From the NCBI GenBank assembly GCA_021397845.1, contig CM038053.1, positions 149,318,041-149,382,040 on the forward strand: 64,000 nt of DNA, written 5' to 3'. The DNA is from Areca catechu (Eukaryota; Streptophyta; Magnoliopsida; Arecales; Arecaceae). Positions 1 through 11,701 of this stretch are shown here, piece by piece (position 1 is the stretch's first letter; the number at the start of each line of letters is the position of its first letter). The notes under the pieces are model-generated. The model was given only the letters and a program-made list of their open reading frames with translations. It did not search any database and was not told the origin of the DNA. A program made the position numbers and the translations under genes.

Positions 1-412
1 ATTAAGAGTCCATGTAAAATTTTTATCTGCATGTCACCCACCAACCAAGGATCAAGTACAAAGTTATAGTTAAAGACTTAATAAATCTCTTTCGATAGGA
101 ATGCATAGTCGAGCCTGTAATTTATTAGATGTTGGTATGAGTCATATGCACAGCATGTTAGAAATTTGCATTGAACAATGAGACTTATAAGCATATGGCT
201 AATTCTCATAAGAGAGTCAGAGAATTTTATGAAGGAGACTATGTGATGATTAGGCCTGAGCCTGAATGGTTCCCACCCGGAATCATGAAAAAGTTACATG
301 CCCGCGGTGCAGGTCCTTTCAAAATAATAAAGAAAATTAGACCTAATGCCTATGTGCTTGAGTTACCATCTGACTTGGTATCAATTCCACTTTCAATATT
401 TCAGACCTGGTA
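1..412 (+). pseudogene. Chromovirus integrase C-terminal remnant
   Basis: This is the tail of a Ty3/gypsy chromovirus polyprotein whose upstream part lies outside the window. The first 60 bases read, in one frame, as a decayed end of the integrase core (VHVKFLSACHPPT, compare the family pattern KFSTAYHPQT). From about 171 an open stretch of 80 codons carries the integrase C-terminal module: EGDYVMIRPEPEWFPPG, KKLHARGAGPFKIIKKI, then NAYVLELPSD. In the family this basic module binds DNA and precedes the chromodomain. Stops and frame changes between the pieces show that it is not functional. The same stretch, with a near-identical sequence around 90-120, recurs on the minus strand near 12305-12345, so two elements of one lineage are present. 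Confidence 0.85.
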
Positions 413-489
413 GAGTATAAGGAACCAACAATGATACCTAGTGAGCCTTTTAGACCTGATCTCATTTTTTAGAGTGAACCTACACCCGA

Positions 490-687
490 GTGTCCACCAG
501 TCATACTACCAGAAAAGCAGATAGGATTGAGCGAATTCTAGATGATAAGATTATCACTACCCGGAATAAGGGCTATCAACATTATTTAATTCATTGGCAA
601 GGTCGACCTGAATCTGAAGACTTGTGGATCACTCGAGAGGATCTACAAAGGATCAACCCAAACTTACTAGAATACTACCAAAGTTAA
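490..687 (+). pseudogene. Chromovirus chromodomain (C-terminus of integrase)
   Basis: About 65 codons give a chromodomain of the kind that ends plant chromovirus integrases: RIERILDDKIITTRNKGY, then YLIHWQGRPESEDLWI, then EDLQRINPNLLEYYQS, followed by a stop at 685-687. In this family the domain steers integration by contacting chromatin. The hydrophobic and tryptophan positions of the fold (YLIHWQG, LWI) are kept, but the upstream polyprotein is broken, so this is a relic. It ends about 45 bases before the 3' LTR, the usual place. Confidence 0.85.
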
Positions 688-734
688 GTTAACCCATACT
701 CGACAAGGTCGAGTTCTTTCCATCCCAGGAAAAT

Positions 735-2006
735 TGGTACACTGGCATTCAGAAGAGACTTCAAGCAAACCTAATCAATCCAGACTCCTTAAGGATTACC
801 AGTGAATAAACCATAAATTGCAGTTGAGAGAAATAGTCAAGATCAAAGGCCATTAGATGAAAGCATGAAAGCATCAAGATTTGAGCCAACCACCCCAACC
901 TCCTTCAACCACTTCAACTTCCATAAGTTGGAATGCTACCTTAAATTCCTCAACCGCCATGCCAAATTGGAATGCCACCTCACCCTCCACCAAGGGATGC
1001 CACATCATCAAGGCCACATCACCTCCATCCTGGTGCCTACTTGTCATACTTATTTACAACCAACAAACTACTTAGTTACAACCAACTACCTACTTTGTTA
1101 TAACAAATTACCTACTTTGTTACAACAAACTTAGTTACTTTGTTACAACAAAAATTAGTTACATCAGCCTTATCTCCTTGTAAACCGAATTCTAAGGGAC
1201 TTGGGAGTCCTGTAAATATCCCCTAATCCCTCTTGTAAGATGATATGATACGAATGAATGAAAGGTTATGTTCTTCTTCCCTTTGCCGTGCGCATTGCCA
1301 CTTCGTGAGGGAGAGGGAGTGAGGCCAAAGCTTCTTCTTTTTATTTTTTTCTTTCTTTGCCATGAGCATTGCCACTCCGTGAGGGAGAGGGTGTGAGGCC
1401 CAAACCACTTCATCAAGATCCTTCCATGGCTGTATGAAGTGCCACTCTGTGAGGGAGAGGGTGTGAGATCCAAACCAAGTCTTCCAAGCTCCACGAGTTT
1501 TCCTACAATCCTTTCTCTTCCCTTTCTTCCTTCAGTTTCTTTCTTCTCCTTACCTACACGCCCCTAATGATCTCATTTGTTGGATCCCTCAAATTCTATA
1601 CTCTTTAGAAGAAGTCCTCTTTGTATTCGGAACCATCTGAAAAAAAATCGGAACATCCACAAGAAAATAGCTTCTTCTTCCAAGTGCCAGTCCTGAGAGC
1701 TGTGTGACCCAATCTATTAAAAAAAAAACAATCATTGCCTGGTATGAAAACCCATCCCTTCTCATAAGTTTTGATTTGTTGAAGAAAGAGCATGTCATAA
1801 TTAGTGGTTTCTCAACCTTATGATCCTGTTTCCTTTATTACTTAGTTGAATCCTAATCTGTGGGTAGTTACTTTAATCTTCGTACAATCATCCTTTGTTT
1901 ACTCTTTCTCTTTTCGGGAAGCAAAGCCTTATAAAATCTGAAATCATTGCACCCTAAATCTGAAGTTTCCTTATGTTAATCTCTTGTATGATAATATCCC
2001 TCATCA
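735..2006 (+). repeat. Chromovirus 3' LTR
   Basis: The LTR starts TGGTACACTGG directly after a purine-rich stretch (CAGGAAAAT at 726-734) and ends CCCTCATCA at 2006. This TG...CA span is 1272 bp. The right edge is set by comparison: from 2007 (AAGTAGTGTC) the sequence matches the interior of the Tat 3' LTR at about 21154 (AAGCAGTGTC), so 2006/2007 is the insertion junction and AAGTA is the expected target duplication. The left copy lies outside the window. Inside are three imperfect copies, starting near 1295, 1372 and 1441, of a GCCACTCCGTGAGGGAGAGG motif. Confidence 0.8.
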
Positions 2007-2659
2007 AAGTAGTGTCCTATCAGGGTGTTAGGCCCCGTGGCATGCCACTCACATTTACCGTGGAAGGGATACGTACTTCATAGTACTTCGCTTGCACCCA
2101 TGGCAGAACCTTTCTACATAGGCTATGAACCCTGTCTCCCTCTTCTCAGGGAAAATGGGATAGACCTATGCTCCGCCCACATGGGGAGCTCCCAGCGAGC
2201 ACCGGGCCAGGGCTCTACGCCTCGCCAGATGAATCATGCTTCTATAAGAAGCTCAAAGGGGCCTCCAGGAAAGGAAAGTAACAAGTGAACGAGTGGAAAA
2301 CAAGCAGAAATCAGTGCAAGTTGAAGCAAGCGAGTAAAGCTTAAGGGCAGGAGGAACACTCAAAGACTCTTCCAAGAGCTCCCGCTACAGCAGCTACCAT
2401 GTTCAAGCTCCCACTGTTCTAACCCCCATTCTATCTTTCCTTTAATCCTCTGAACGTGGAAACCACTTTGGGATCCATTACGGAGGATCTATTTTTCTTC
2501 ATTGCCCACTAACTTGATCGTCGGAGTGCCCCCATCAGGATCCTCGGCTCGAATCTCCTCTCTTTTGCAGGATCAGTAGTGCCTAGAGGATGCCAAGCAA
2601 GACGTCCACTCACCGAAGCCAAGTAGGAGCTGCGGGTCATGGCAATCTAGGCGGCAACA
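2007..2659 (+). repeat. Tat 5' LTR, right-hand part
   Basis: It aligns by eye over its whole length with 21154-21798 of the 3' LTR: shared blocks include GGCCCCGTGGCATGCCACTC, CTTCATAGTACTTC and GGAAACCACT. Both copies lose similarity after GGC(C)GCA(A/C)CA, which sets the LTR end. Substitutions and small indels are frequent, so the two LTRs diverged long ago. The left half is missing because the chromovirus LTR ends at 2006. Confidence 0.8.
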
Positions 2660-2728
2660 GATTAGCATACCAGGTAGGGGGTAGCCAATTAGACCAGCCC
2701 CTCACTACTAGAAGAATCGCATCGGCGA
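2660..2728 (+). other. Tat leader / eroded primer-binding region
   Basis: This is the short interval between the LTR end and the first plausible gag ATG. A primer binding site should begin here, but I see no clear match to the tRNA-Met pattern TGGTATCAGAGC found in the other elements of this window. The site is either decayed or uses another tRNA. Confidence 0.4.
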
Positions 2729-4249
2729 TATGGTGGTGACGCGTAAGCAGGAGGCTTCCATTAGCCACGTAGGGGACCCTCCTCACTACGGTGACCTGCA
2801 TAGCCCAAAGAGAGAGCTCCCCGCTCCACCATCACTACCTTCGGCATACCCCCAGCCACTGCACTCACCCAGTAGATCCAGACCCTGGCTATGGTAGTGC
2901 AATAGTTGTACGATCAGCATCGGTCTCTAGTGACCCAATAGTAGCCAGGAACCCCTGTGGCTCAAGCCACTGGAGCCTGTAGTAGCTTGCGATTTTTCCA
3001 AGGAAGGCCATCACATCTATGAGCTACATCCTACCCCTAGGAGAGCCTCTAGAGCCCAAGAAAGAGGCAGAGGAGTGGTTCAACTAGCCGAGAGAGTCAA
3101 TCCCCGGTCTCAGGCCATAATGCCTCATGGCATCGCCACAACGAGGCCCCCCAATGTGATCTTCTCTGGCCCTTATCTCCCTCTCCTCCGATAGTCTCAA
3201 TAGAAGGTTCCATCGATGAGGCTATCAGGCATCAAGCCGAGAGGTACCTGCAGGAGCAAGAGCGCAAGCTAGCCGAGCTATCCTGCTAATTTGCCAATTT
3301 ACAAGGCTCCTCCTGTGAGCCCACGGGCTATGACACCCATCTCATTTCTTCTATAAAATCCAAGAGGAACCAATTCCCAGTCGATTTTGTATGCCTCAAG
3401 TGGATCCCTACGATGAGACCACCGACCCCGTGGACCACCTTGAGAGCTACAGGCCCTAATAAGAGTCCAAGGGGTCACTGATGCTCTTCTCTATATTGCC
3501 TTTCTAGCTATGCTCTGGAAGGTCGCTCAAGTATGGTACACCTATCTCGAGCCAAAAAGCATCGACTCCTTCGAGCAGTTGAAGAAGAAGTTTATGGCAC
3601 ACTTCGACACCTGTCAAAAGGTACCATGTGAAATCAATAGCCTCTTCTCCATCCTTTAGTAGGACCATGAGTCCTTACAGGACTGTATCCCATTTCAAAG
3701 TTGCCATCCTGAAAATTTATAACCTGGATGAGCCCGTCACCATGTTGGCATTGAAGAGGGGGCTCAGGACCTCCTGCTTCACCTACTCCCTCGACAAGAA
3801 GCCTCCGAAGATCTACTTTGAGATCCTCCTCTGGGTCCACAAGTACATCCATGCGGAGGAGACAAACCGCACCAGAAGGAAGTTGGATGGGAGGCCCTTA
3901 AAGAAGCAGCCCCAAGGGGAGCCCTCCAAGATGCATGGGCCCAGGGCAACCCCAAATATTCGAGTGGGCCTAAAACCAAAGAGTGCTCCCATCTAGGAAG
4001 AAAGGTACACCCCTCTCCTCATCCCAAGATCCAAAATCCTTATGAAGATCGAGGGCAAGCACTACCTGCACCACCCCCATTGAGACCGTCCGGTGGTTAT
4101 GATAAGTCGAAGTACTACCAATTCCACTGTGACCATGGCCACGACATCAAGAAATGCCACCATCTCAAGAGGAAGATCGAAAACCTCATTAGAAGGGGCT
4201 ACCTCCAAAAGTTCATGGGGACAAGACCCCGTCCAAACCCCAAGCACTC
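2729..4249 (+). pseudogene. Tat gag (capsid/nucleocapsid) remnant
   Basis: A likely start reads MVVTRKQEAS at 2729. Further on, in shifting frames, lie the diagnostic Tat gag pieces: CMPQVDPYDETTDPVDHLES near 3385-3445, then VWYTYLEPKSIDSFEQLKKK near 3530-3590 and FMAHFDTCQK. A nucleocapsid-like stretch YYQFHCDHGHDIKKCHHLK near 4115-4170 retains a C/H cluster. Gag assembles the virus-like particle and packages RNA. At least several stops and frameshifts break it, for example near 3456 and around 3655. The open stretch 3628-3996 keeps only part of the true frame. A shift near 4250 leads into the protease. Confidence 0.75.
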
Positions 4250-4636
4250 GTGACTTTTTCTCCTGTCGACAACCAGCCCACCGAGAGGCTAGTGGGCATG
4301 ATCTCCAGGGAGATAGAGCATGGCTCGAAAAGGATCAAGGTGGGGGAAGGGTCTGATAATGTACTCCCCTTAATGAGGGAAAGGGGAATCAGGGTGGAGA
4401 ATGTAAATAATGAAGTTGTTGTCATCGAGATGACGATAGCTAAGCATCCTGTAAAGCAAATTATGATCGATAGTGGAAGCTCAACTGACATCCTTTTTTA
4501 TGATGCTTTCTCTAAGATGAATCTGTCTCCTACCTTGTTGAAGCCGGTGCATGCCCCTCTGGTTGGCTTTACTGGAGATTCAATAGGGGTGGAGGGAGAG
4601 ATTACCCTCCCAGTCATCGTCGGGACACCTTCCTAG
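4250..4636 (+). pseudogene. Tat aspartic protease (retropepsin)
   Basis: This open stretch of about 128 codons contains the retropepsin active-site motif IMIDSGSSTDILFYDAF near residues 75-91, where D-S-G is the catalytic triplet. In the family the enzyme cuts the gag-pol polyprotein. The flanking pattern (ERLVGMISREIE upstream, VGFTGDSIGVEGEITLPV downstream) is typical of Tat elements. The reading frame stops at 4634 (TAG), and downstream text (STYNMILGLLGLNLL) continues in the next frame. The domain is nearly whole but cannot be translated with its neighbours. Confidence 0.8.
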
Positions 4637-4918
4637 CAAAGCACTATTATGATGACTTTCATGGTTGTTAGGCTCCCTTCAACCTATAACATGATCCTTG
4701 GCCTCCTTGGGCTCAACCTGCTCATCTTAATCATATCTACAAAATGGCTTCTAGTTCAGTTCCCAACCTCCTACGGAGTAGGGGAGATGAGGGGGATCCC
4801 ATAGCTGGTTCAGCACTGCTTGCAGGCCATCCCTGAGGCCAAGAGTGCCAAGGAAGTCCCAGCCGCTGACCAGCTTTACCAAAGAACATAGGATGCCAAG
4901 GGTGGCCTAGTCAAGCAC

Positions 4919-5870
4919 TTGTTGGCATGCCCCCTTGGGACGGACCCTTTGAAAATGGTGCAAGTAGGAGCCCAGCTACATGAGGATGAAAGGGCTCACC
5001 TCCTAAGTTTCCTTTGGAAGAACACTGATGTTTTTGCCTGGACCATAGTGGACATGCCTGGGATTCTCTCCGATGTCATCACCCACAGGCTAAACAACCC
5101 AAAATGCCACCCAGTCTAGTAGAAGAAGAGGAGCTTCACCCTAGAGAGGAGGTAGAAAACTCCTCACTATGGGCTTCACCAAGAAGTCCAGTACCCTAGT
5201 TTGCTGGCGAACATAGTCATGGTCAAGAAGGCTAATGAGAAGTGGAGGATCTGTGTAGACTACACCGACCTCAATCGAGCCTATCCAAATAATAGTTTTT
5301 TTCTTTCCAAGATTGACCAGCTCGTGGATGCCACCCAGGGCACCGCTTACACAGCTTTATGGATGCATTCTCCGGGTACAATCAGATTCAGATGCATCCA
5401 GAAGATAAAGAGCACATTGCCTTCATTACAGATCGAGGGACTTACTGCTACAAGATAAGGCATTCAGTCTGAAGAATGCTAGGGTCACGTACTAGTGCTT
5501 GGTCAATAAGGTCTTCAAACACCAAATCAGTAGCAACATGTAGGTCTACATGGATGATATGCTCATTTTAAGCGGGCAGGAGTCGAACCATGTCATGGAC
5601 CTTATAGAAGCCTTCCAAAATCTTCGTCTCCATAGATGAAGCTGAATCCCACCAAGTGTGCCTTTGGCATCGTCGCTGAAAAATTCTTGGACTTCATGGT
5701 CACCCAAAGAGGGATCGAGGCCAACCTCGAAAAGGTTCAGGCGATCATCGACATGGAACACCCTACCTTGAAGAAGCAAGTCCAGCACCTGACTGACCAG
5801 ATCGTGGCTCTGAGCCAGTTCATTTCGCACTCCACCGATCATTACTTACCCTTCTTCAAGGCACGATAGA
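4919..5870 (+). pseudogene. Tat reverse transcriptase
   Basis: RT motifs occur in order but across several frames. These are LANIVMVKKANEKWRICVDY with TDLNRAYP (5201-5290), ARVTYQCLVNKVF near 5480-5515, and the catalytic YMDD box followed by MLILSGQ at 5547-5575. The RT tail reads MKLNPTKCAFGIVAEKFLDF and later ISHSTDHYLPFFKAR up to 5866. This enzyme copied the element's RNA. Stops (for example at 5118 and 5456) and frameshifts inactivate it. A segment between about 5120 and 5200 is also out of frame. Confidence 0.8.
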
Positions 5871-5872
5871 AG

Positions 5873-6640
5873 ATGCATGACTTCACCTGGATGGAGGAGT
5901 GTCGAGAAGCCTTCGAGGAGCTGAAGAGGTTCCTCCCATCTCCACCACTGCTCTCTAGGCCAGAGGTCAGGGTGGATCTCCTCCTATATCTGGCAGTCTC
6001 CCCAGGGGCCGTCAGCTCAGTACTTGTTCGCACAGACGGGGACAGAGTCCAGAGACCCATGTACTATGCTAGCAAGCTGCTCCAAGATGCAGAGATCATG
6101 TACACCCACTTTGAAAAAATAATTTTCATACTCATTATGTCTCTCAATATCTCAGGCCATACTTCTAAGCACAACTGATCGTTGTTCTCACCGACCAGCC
6201 TCTAAGGGCCATACTTAGTCATCCAGACATATCTGGGTGTCTGGCTAAATGGGCAGTAAAGCTCAGCGAGTTCGACATCACCTATCACCCAAGGCCCTCT
6301 CAGAAGGTTCAGGTGTTGGCTAACTTTTTGATGGAATGCACCTGCATAAGTGAAGAGCCAAAAGAGTTCTCCCCCAAGCATCCAATGGAATTGCCGGCCA
6401 GTGAGATGGCATGGATCCTCCACATGGATGGTGCATCCAATGCAGGAGGAAGTGGGGCTAACCTCATCCTCGCCAATTCTGACGGGGTCATGGTCGAGTG
6501 CACACTATGCTTCTTGTTCAAAGCTATAAATAACCAGGCAAGTATGAAGCGCTCCTCATGGGGTTGAAGGTATCCCGCAACCTAGGCGTGTCAAGCTTGA
6601 GAGTCTTCATCAACTCACAGCTAGTCGCAGGTCAAGTCTT
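5873..6640 (+). pseudogene. Tat RNase H plus second RNase H-like domain
   Basis: The first part (5873-6178) follows the RT thumb: TWMEECREAFEELKRFLPSP, PEVRVDLLLYLAVS, RPMYYASKLLQDAE. After a shift, the text LTDQPLRAILSHPDISGCLA and ITYHPRPSQKVQVLANFLME leads into a second domain. That domain begins WILHMDGASNAGGSGANLIL (about 6412-6470) and continues through EALLMGLKVSRNLG to INSQLVAGQVLGEFEA. A second RNase H of this type directly after the first is the hallmark that separates Tat-lineage elements from other plant gypsy groups. Several stops break the frame. Confidence 0.75.
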
Positions 6641-6668
6641 GGGAGAGTTCGAAGCCCAAGATCCTTAG

Positions 6669-7790
6669 ATGATGAGATATTTGGAGCGGGTGCATTCGAG
6701 CATGGGAAGCTTCAGCATTTCAGCATCTCCCACATCCCTCATGGAGAAAATGCCCATGCTGATGCTCCCTCCAGCCTTACAACCCTACCAGGACTCATCG
6801 CTGGGGCACACCTACATCGAATACTTAGAGACACCCACCTACGAGGTCCCAGGCGAGGTCCAGCTAGTTGCCCCTAAGGCTAGTTGGATGGACCACTACA
6901 TCAGGTATATCACCGATGGTGCCCTGCCCGAGAATCGCGTGGAGGCCGGTTTTCTTAAGAAGAAGGCTACGCGTTTCATGCTAATGGATGGGCAGCTCTA
7001 CCGAAGGTCCCACTCCTATCCACTGTTAAAGTATTTGAGATATTTAGAAGCAGCCTACATGCTCCAGGAGATACATGAAGGCCTCTTGGAACCACATGGG
7101 GGGCACGATGCTAGCATACAAAGCCCTCCGACAAGGATATTACTGGGACACCATGAGGGAAGATGCAGCTGACTTTGTAAAAAAGTACGATCGCTGTCAA
7201 CGACATGCTCACATATAATGTCAGCCGGCCGCACCACTCTCCCAACTCTCTATCCCGTGGACATTCGTCCAATGGGGGATGGACATCTTGGGTCCCTTTC
7301 TTCCAACATCTGGTCAACAAAAGTACCTGATTGTAGCCATCGACTACTTCACCAAGTGGGTCGAGGCCAAGCCACTGGCACGGATTACTGAAGCAAAGGC
7401 TAGATCTTTCCTCTAAAAGTCGGTCATCTATCATTTCGGTCTTCCCCACTTAATCATCTTGATAATGGATAGCAGTTCGACAACCAAGCATTCGAGAAGT
7501 TCTGCACCAATCTCAACATCCGCCATTGCTTCGCTTCGGTGACTCACCCTCGAACCAACAAGGAGGCCAAGGTGACCAACCGGACCATCCTCCAAGGGCT
7601 CCACACTAAACTAGATGAGGCTAAGGGTCAATGGACTGAGAAGCTTCCCAGTGTGCTATGGGCCTACCACACCATACCTTGAACGGTGATAGGTGAGACA
7701 CCCTTCAACCTCATCTTCAATTCCAAGGCTATGATTCCAGTGGAGATGGGTCTACCCACACTGCAGGTAGAGCAATACAATAAAGCTATG
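6669..7790 (+). pseudogene. Tat integrase
   Basis: The N-terminal part (6669-7172) includes WMDHYIRYITDGALPENR and the decayed zinc-binding region ending KKYDRCQRHAH. The core follows in other frames: WGMDILGPFLPTSGQQKYLI with VAIDYFTKWVEAKPLARIT (about 7273-7385), FGLPHLIIL (about 7436), then the end of the core near 7555-7580. There the text reads TNKEAKVTNR where the family has a glutamate (AEVTNR), so the third catalytic acid appears replaced by lysine. The last recognisable text is PFNLIFNSKAMIPVEMGLPT near 7700-7760. Integrase inserts the cDNA; this copy is dead. Confidence 0.8.
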
Positions 7791-7796
7791 AATCCA

Positions 7797-8433
7797 GCCT
7801 TAAAAGCCCTGCACTCTCCAAGTTCGGCGATGCAAGCTAGGAAACTCTAAAAGCCCTGCACTCTACCCGTCAGACTTCAAGTCTAGCAATGCAAGCCGGA
7901 AACTCCAGAAGGCCTGCACTCTATCCATCGAACTCCAAGTCCGATGATTTAAGCCAGAAAACTCCAGAAGCTCTGCACTCTACCCGTTGGACTACAAGTT
8001 TGGTGATACAAGCCAAAAAACTCTAGACGCCCCACACTCTACCCGTCGAACTCCAAGTTCGATGATGCAAGCCAGAAAACTCCAAAAGCCCTATACTATA
8101 CCCGTCAAATTCCAAGTTTAGCGATGCAAGCCAAGAAGCTCCAAGAGCCTCGCACTCTACCCATCGAACTTCCAATCTAGCGATGCAAGCCAGAAAACTC
8201 CAGAAGCCCCGCACTCTAACCATCAAACTCCAAGTTTGGTGATGCAAGCCAAGAAACTCTAGAAGCCCCTCACTCTATTCGTCGGACTCCCAGTTCGACA
8301 AAGACAAGTCATGAAACTCTAAAAGCCCCGTACTCTATCCATTGGACTCCTAGTTTGGCGAAGGCAAGCCGAAAAACTCCAGAAGTCCCGCACTCCAATC
8401 TGCATGACTCACAGTTTGGCAAAGTAGAGTCAA
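7797..8433 (+). repeat. Tandem array of about 61-bp units in Tat 3' region
   Basis: Roughly ten or eleven imperfect units follow each other, each built around GCCC(C/T)GCACTCTACCC, then (G/A)TCGAACTCCAAGTT, then GATGCAAGCCAGAAAACTCC. The period is about 60-62 bp. The array starts immediately after the last integrase text and ends near 8433. Open frames on the minus strand across it are period artefacts. Variable tandem repeats between pol and the 3' LTR are known in plant Tat elements and can seed satellite DNA. Confidence 0.88.
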
Positions 8434-8689
8434 AAAATTTCCAAAGTCCCCCAGCTGTCTGCCAGCTTTTGAACTTGGCAACAAGGGCCAAGACTTTGGA
8501 AACCTTACACTTGGCTACTATGTCATGTTTGTGTGGTTCACATCTGTACCATAAAAAGAAGAAGAGAAAAAGGAAAAGAAAGAAAAGAGTCAAGAGAAGC
8601 TCATTGTAGAACAGAAATTTTGTTGAGGGAGAAAAGTTGAAAGAAAGAGACATGATGTGATTTGAACTTTGTTTTTCATTGATGTGAAA

Positions 8690-10267
8690 AAACATTTACA
8701 ATAGAAAGGACCCCCCGACAAGCCAGGAGGTCCTCCAAAATGTCTAAGTATAGAAATAAAAGAAAAAGGTAACATCATGGAGACACCGCGGTGCCTTGCC
8801 AAGCTATCGAGGCACCTCGTCGGTCCCCTATAGAGCTTCGACTGGAGAGGTGGCTGGAACGGTGACCTTCACCACTTCAGCCTCTGGTGCGGTAGCCATC
8901 CCAGCTTCAGCCTCCAGCACAGTAGCCCCAACCTTAGCATCCGGCTTCGTGTCTGTCCTCACACCAGCCTCTTTTGGTGAAGCCTCTCTGTCATCGACAC
9001 CTGGCAGGTCTGGGATGATGGATTTCAGGCCTTGTAGGAGAAGGCCTAGGCCACCTTCTTTTTGCAGTCCCCAAACCCCTTGAGAAACAAGTCGAGGACT
9101 GCCTCCTAGACCTCTTCGATGAATGCTTCAGAGGCCTTGAACTTTGGCACGGCTTTGGCGGCTTCCTTCTTGGCAATCTCCATCAAGGCCACTACCATCG
9201 TGGCCCAAGCCATTGGAGCTTCAAAGTGGGCCTGGAGGGTCTGTGCTCACCCCTCTAGGCACACCGTCTCCATGACAGACTCCTTCGCTTGGCGGGTGGC
9301 CTTCTCCCTCTCTACCACCAAGGCCGCCCCGAGGTCCTTGGCCCGCCTTTCCAGCTCCACCATCATGGCCTTGGTGCCGGTCACTTTAGTCTAGAGGACT
9401 CTAGACTACCCCTCCAAGACCTACACCCACTCGGCCTAGCCCAGGCCTCCACCTCCGTGGCCTTCGAGCACTTTCGGTGGCTGATAGACATCCCACCGGG
9501 CCAATGCTAGGCAAGAGTCCCGGATCAGCAAAATGTCAGTGGCTACCTTTAGCAATAGAAATGTCAGTCAAATCAACATAAGCAATGAAAAAAGGACTAT
9601 GGAAGAGAAAACTTACTTCCAGCAGCTGGGGGAACAAGTCTGTGATGGTGGCCATCAGTTGTTTACCACTCCTCTCTCGACGATCGTGTGGTTGGACGGT
9701 AAACTCAAACATCCTCTCTGCCAGCACAGGGTCGAGGGTGACTACCGCATTCGATGGTATCGTGATTGACATCTTGGCCACCCCCAGGCCTGATGCCACG
9801 GAGGGTGCCACCAGGCCTGGTGTGGTCAACAATGGAGGTAAATAAGCCATTGGTCGGGTGATGACTATGTTTGTGGCCACCAATGGTGTCGGCCTCTCTC
9901 TTGTCATCGAATCGGCCACCACCTCCACCACCTCTGGCGATGGTGGGACTTCTGCACAAGAAGGGGCTGCTTGGGGGGCCCGTGCTACCCCCTCTCTAGC
10001 TGCAGTGCTCCCGCCGAGCCCACACATCGAGGGCTGGGCCACTGCTCTAAACAAAGATGGGGCTAGCCTGGGCCTCCTCTCTCCCTAGCCAACCGATGGC
10101 TCCACTATGGGCCTCCGCCCTGGCTCTTCCCAGGCCCTTTTCTATGGATCTTCCCTGGGCTTAGGAGATGCATGTCTCTTTCAAGACATCTCCCAGATCT
10201 AATCCATAGAGAACTTCATGCCTCCAAAAAGAAGAAAACACTAGTTAAACTCAAAGCAGGGGAGAAT
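8690..10267 (-). pseudogene. Tat antisense extra ORF, C-terminal part
   Basis: Read on the minus strand, this is the distal third of a protein of the putative gypsy-type transposon family (Pfam PF04195-like). Visible are VEVVADSMTRERPTPLVATN near 9870-9930, then GKQLMATITDLFPQLLEV near 9600-9660. A coiled-coil-like stretch and the conserved pattern FKASEAFIEEV...FLKGFGDCKKKVA lie near 9060-9150. Such ORFs lie antisense between pol and the 3' LTR in several plant Tat elements; their function is unknown. Several stops interrupt it. It is continuous with 16532-17121 and 19476-19770 once the two nested elements are set aside. Confidence 0.7.
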
Positions 10268-11701
10268 TGATGGGGAACTAATATGCATGCAATTTTTTTT
10301 GTATGTTTTACATGTTGAGTTAGGTGATTAATTCCCAAATTTCATGTCAAAATTATTTGTAGGGAATTTTGTATGAATTTTTGAAGATCAGCATGCAGAT
10401 TAGGACCAAGAAAAGTAGCAAAGAAGGACCGCCGGGGCTGAGAAGCCTCGGTTAGGGCAAGTTCTCCTACAATAAAACTACTGGAGGTAGAGGGGTTGAC
10501 CTGACAACGTCTGTGAAGATCGCAGCGAAGGGGTCTCTCGTTCCTCGACGGATGCGGCCTGGAAAACCGAGCCAAAGACCCGCGGATACCCGGCTTTCTG
10601 CTCGGTGATCCGATTGAGGCTTGGCTGGAGTCGTTGGATTCGTAGGAACTCAGGGACCTGCAAACGACCTGTCAGGGGTTAGAAAGCTCACAAAGGAACA
10701 AGAAAACAAAGTAAAAACAGCAAGGGAAGGCTTCTTTTGGAGTGGGCGTCCAGGGATCTGGAGGGTTTGTTGGCAGCAGGAAGATGATTGCAATCACCGG
10801 GAAGAAGAACTCTCACAAACCCCTTTATGCACACAGCAGGGTATCACACCACTCAATAGAAGAACTCAAGGTTTTCATTCATCAAAAATTCTCCTCATAC
10901 AAGAGGCTAGGGTCCCTTAAATAGATCCTTAACCTTGGGCTCCAAGTAAGGGTACATAAGTCTTTACATAAGAATCCTTTTCCCTCTCAAACCCTAGCTA
11001 GAAAATAAGGAAATATTAGGTAGAAAAATCCCTAAAATTTTTCTTGACTTGGTCAAGACTCCAAGGATGCCTAGGGGGGCGTGTTGGGCTTCTAGGAGCA
11101 GCAAAAGGCCGGCCCAAAGGGGCCCGGGTGCATGGGTTTGGGCCTCTGGAAGCTGGGGTGGCCTGGTAGCCAGGTAGCAGGAATATTCCCTGGTATCTTG
11201 CTTCTTAGGGGCTTGGGCTTGGCACCTGGGCTTGATTTCATTGGGCTAGGATGCAGATGGACCTCTGGAATCATGGATGCCCTTATTTATGAATATACTT
11301 TGGCATCTGGAAGGGAATCTGGGCATCTGGAGGGCATCTGCAAGGAATCAGGGTTTCTGATTTTTCTCCTGGGGTCTTCAAATCTTCAAGCTGGGTTGGA
11401 CTTGGGCTAAACTTCCATGTCTTCAATCTGGTTGGACTTGGTCTTCACTTGTATAATATAGTCTTGAGTCTTCAGTATGCTTGGACAGGACTCAAAAAAA
11501 ATAAAATTAGCTCAACATGAGCTAACTAGCATTGGACTGAACTAGCTCAACATGAGCTGACTAGTACAGAACTGAAATAACAACTAAAATGGACTCAGAT
11601 GAGCTAAGCCCTTATTACAGATAGATTCATAAATTATTGATCAATTTACAGAGGGTTGAAAAAGCCTCTGTCTTATTCTGGTGCCTCAGGTGTCCCCACC
11701 A
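10268..11701 (-). repeat. 3' LTR of the non-autonomous chromovirus
   Basis: On the minus strand it starts TGGTGGGGACACC and ends GTTCCCCATCA, with 8 of 9 terminal bases inverted-complementary. It matches 15098-16531 at all but five positions, such as the base pairs near 10346 and 10353, 10946, 11075 and 11096. The plus-strand open frames inside it recur identically in the other copy and are not genes. Confidence 0.95.

Noticed and set aside
7797..8433. Regular repeats that could suggest a CRISPR array
   Set aside because: Units are head-to-tail and imperfect with no unique spacers, and they sit in a plant Tat element. This is a tandem minisatellite.
10478..11410. Open frames on both strands inside the LTR
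   Set aside because: The same frames recur at 15308-16240 because the two LTRs are near-identical, and no protein family is recognisable.
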